Made by a program: the position numbers and the translations under genes
Part shown: piece by piece, positions 5,304 to 7,066 of the stretch
Position numbering within the stretch: the first letter of the stretch is position 1
Layout: each line of letters starts with the position of its first letter
Notes under the pieces: model-generated
Told to the model about the DNA's origin: nothing
Seen by the model: only the letters and a program-made list of their open reading frames with translations
Database searches by the model: none
DNA from: JAQVSH01 sp964349835
GTDB lineage: Bacteria; Bacteroidota; Bacteroidia; Bacteroidales; UBA4181
NCBI GenBank assembly: GCA_964349835.1
Contig: CAYGID010000100.1
Span: 1-7,066, forward strand
Length of the DNA stretch: 7,066 nucleotides
Direction: 5' to 3'

Positions 5304-7066
5304 GTGACCGAACAACCTAATAACCAGCAAGGCGCTTATAACGGACAACCATATAATTCGCCAGCACCAAACCTGAACCCATACGAAAAGTACCAGCTGC
5401 TAAAGAGTAATAACTTTCAAGCTCCTCCTGGCACTCAAAAGATTTGGACTCAACAGTCTAATCTGAATCGTAACCTTACATTTTGGAAACCTGACGCCCA
5501 GGCTCGGTTTAGACCCGACCTGCCGCCCGCTGTTTGGGATAATTCAAAACAATATCAAGGTTATTGGGGAGACCCTAAACGTGTAGTGGACGCCTATAAT
5601 TTCCTGCGCGTCCAGGACGATGATTACGTTCCGCCATCTTATCTTGACCCAGAGTTCGTCAACGATATGTATAAGCAGCTAAAGTCCTTCAATAGTGGCT
5701 CCGATGATCCTTATAGGTGGGAGGCACTGCCTTTCGGTCACGAGGCATCTTATTATGCTTACGTCCAGCCTGGCGCTGATTTCTGGGAAAACACCCCAGG
5801 GAATCGCTTTGAATTATCAGTACCACGACAGCGGTTGGATTTGGCTGGTGGTATTGAGGCGATGAGTAAAATCGTCGACGAAGTAAACGCAACTCTTGCT
5901 GAATCATATGAGGCAGGGCAAATTAGCCAGGACGAATACGACCAGTCCGTAAAGTGGTTTTCACAGTACGCTTTATCTCCAGAGGCTCGTGCTGCCGTTG
6001 CTGACGGTACGCTATCCGCAGAAAGCCTGGCGGGAGCGTTTGACCCACGGGATTACACCCAGCTCGCGGTTTCAGACTTACTTGAGAAACAAGGGATTCT
6101 CGACCTCAACGGTCAACCAGCAAAAGACTATAAAGATATGGAGACTTGGCAGCAAGCCCTCCTAACTGTTTTTGGAGCCCCAGAAGGAATGAACCTACCA
6201 GAGGCTCAAAAGCAGGTAGCTCCCGTTTTGAGTGCTGGTATGTCTGCTATGGGTGTCTTTGGAGCTATTACTACCTCCGCCCTTCTTGCGGCTAAAATCT
6301 CTGCCCCAATCGCTGGTGCAATCACAGTGGCTACGGGTGGCGGTGGCATCGCGCTGGCTCCCATTGTTATGGCTGCCGCCGCCCTGGTTGGTGGCTTTGC
6401 TGGTTGGAAACAATACCAGGCGTCTATCTCTGGTCAAGAGAATGACGTTTCAAAAGTTACCACGTTCTTATTCAATATACTATCCGAGGGCACAGAAAGA
6501 ACAATCGGCACGACTACGATTATGTCCGAGGTCAACCAGTTCGTAAATGAGGCAGAGGCAAAGGGAATGACCGAGCCAGAGGTCAACCAGGCTGTCCTGG
6601 AGCGCTATGGGGTTTCTCCAGAGGGCTTTTGGGATTTGTTTAGTCAAGCTTGGACGGCGTCTCGTTTGCAATATGAATCTGCTGGCGGTCAAGGGGCTGG
6701 TGACTGGTTCGCTGATACCATTTCTGTCGCAGTACACAAATATGTAAGTCCAGAGTGGAGCACAGGAACAACTACCACCCCTGGGCAGGTATGGCAGCTG
6801 CAGAATGGAATGACGAGCCCAACAAATCTCGGTCTCAATTCTACAGATACCAGGGCGGCTATTATGCGCGACTTCGCGAGCTTGGGTGACAATCCTTCCA
6901 AAGAGGATAGAGACGCCCTTGCTGCTATGTGGTCTGATGCCCTTGGGTTCTCTGGCAATATGAATGACTTTACAGGGCAGATATTTCTTGACCCTCTCAA
7001 CTTTGTACCTGCCTCTGTAAACAAGAGCGTAGATATTTATGCCACAAAGAAATTCAACCTGGCTAC
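5304..7066 (+). CDS. large protein with hydrophobic central segment, possible internal virion/DNA-ejection protein (partial)
   Basis: The frame is open for 587 codons from GTG 5304 to the window end, with no stop; the C-terminus is missing. The first ~60 residues are Asn/Gln/Pro-rich and probably disordered. A charged helical region follows. Residues 308-368 form a long uncharged Ala/Gly/Ile-rich stretch broken only by Lys331 and a Gly4, consistent with two membrane-inserting helices. After this come helical segments (EVNQFVNEAEAKGMTEPEVN; YGVSPEGFWDLF) and, near residue 559, GQIFLDPLNFVP. A DPLN-type motif in a very large protein of the head module recalls internal-virion or polyvalent ejection proteins, which enter the cell with the DNA. 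That link is inference from pattern. A tape-measure-like or capsid-decorating protein is an alternative. The frame itself is secure. Confidence 0.85.
   Translation, partial: MTEQPNNQQGAYNGQPYNSPAPNLNPYEKYQLLKSNNFQAPPGTQKIWTQQSNLNRNLTFWKPDAQARFRPDLPPAVWDNSKQYQGYWGDPKRVVDAYNFLRVQDDDYVPPSYLDPEFVNDMYKQLKSFNSGSDDPYRWEALPFGHEASYYAYVQPGADFWENTPGNRFELSVPRQRLDLAGGIEAMSKIVDEVNATLAESYEAGQISQDEYDQSVKWFSQYALSPEARAAVADGTLSAESLAGAFDPRDYTQLAVSDLLEKQGILDLNGQPAKDYKDMETWQQALLTVFGAPEGMNLPEAQKQVAPVLSAGMSAMGVFGAITTSALLAAKISAPIAGAITVATGGGGIALAPIVMAAAALVGGFAGWKQYQASISGQENDVSKVTTFLFNILSEGTERTIGTTTIMSEVNQFVNEAEAKGMTEPEVNQAVLERYGVSPEGFWDLFSQAWTASRLQYESAGGQGAGDWFADTISVAVHKYVSPEWSTGTTTTPGQVWQLQNGMTSPTNLGLNSTDTRAAIMRDFASLGDNPSKEDRDALAAMWSDALGFSGNMNDFTGQIFLDPLNFVPASVNKSVDIYATKKFNLA

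Noticed and set aside
6232..6546. 104-codon + frame inside the large C-terminal gene
   Set aside because: It overlaps the hydrophobic segment of a continuous 587-codon frame and is Leu/Pro/Arg-rich, typical of a shifted reading of Ala/Gly codons.
1..7066. Defence system, CRISPR array, toxin-antitoxin pair or mobile element
   Set aside because: No spaced direct repeats, transposase, nuclease-effector pair or inverted terminal repeats are visible. The ribbon-helix-helix-like gene has no toxin partner; its neighbour is a terminase-type gene.

Overview
The window reads as part of the packaging and head module of a tailed double-stranded DNA bacteriophage, or a prophage. The evidence is a complete large terminase with ATPase and nuclease motifs, a probable portal gene directly after it, and a tightly packed one-strand operon with overlapping start and stop codons. 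Ribosome binding sites are Shine-Dalgarno type and starts are ATG or GTG, so the host is bacterial. Nothing in the sequence names the host. I see no integrase, tRNA, CRISPR array, insertion sequence or defence gene.

Layout, all on the + strand. Bases 1-188 hold a possible tail end of an upstream gene (2-67), a 9-bp hairpin with a purine-rich ribosome-binding-like loop (73-100), a second strong Shine-Dalgarno sequence (108-114) and a candidate extended -10 promoter (154-181). Next come a 77-residue ribbon-helix-helix-like protein (189-422), a probable small terminase (422-976), the large terminase (957-2357), the portal (2357-4243), an 81-residue protein of unknown function (4240-4485), a Pro/Gly/aromatic-rich low-complexity protein (4454-5290), and the first 587 codons of a large protein (5304 to the window end). 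That last protein has a long hydrophobic stretch and may be an internal-virion or DNA-ejection protein. Adjacent genes overlap by 1, 20, 1, 4 and 32 nt, then there is a 13-nt gap, so they are very likely co-transcribed and translationally coupled.

Functionally, the terminase subunits would recognise, cut and pump DNA through the portal. The three genes after the portal are probably structural or head-completion components. No scaffold, protease or major capsid protein appears within the window; these may lie downstream.

The most unusual signal is compositional. Scanning by eye I found no GGCC, CCGG, CATG or CTAG at all and only seven GATC, although each should occur about 25-28 times, while other palindromic tetramers are common. 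This looks like counter-selection by host restriction systems. Secondary points are a start-site conflict in the leader, a CCCC/hairpin arrangement at the 4485 stop that could allow +1 frameshifting, and two novel-looking structural proteins. I did not find a clear undescribed multi-gene system beyond these.
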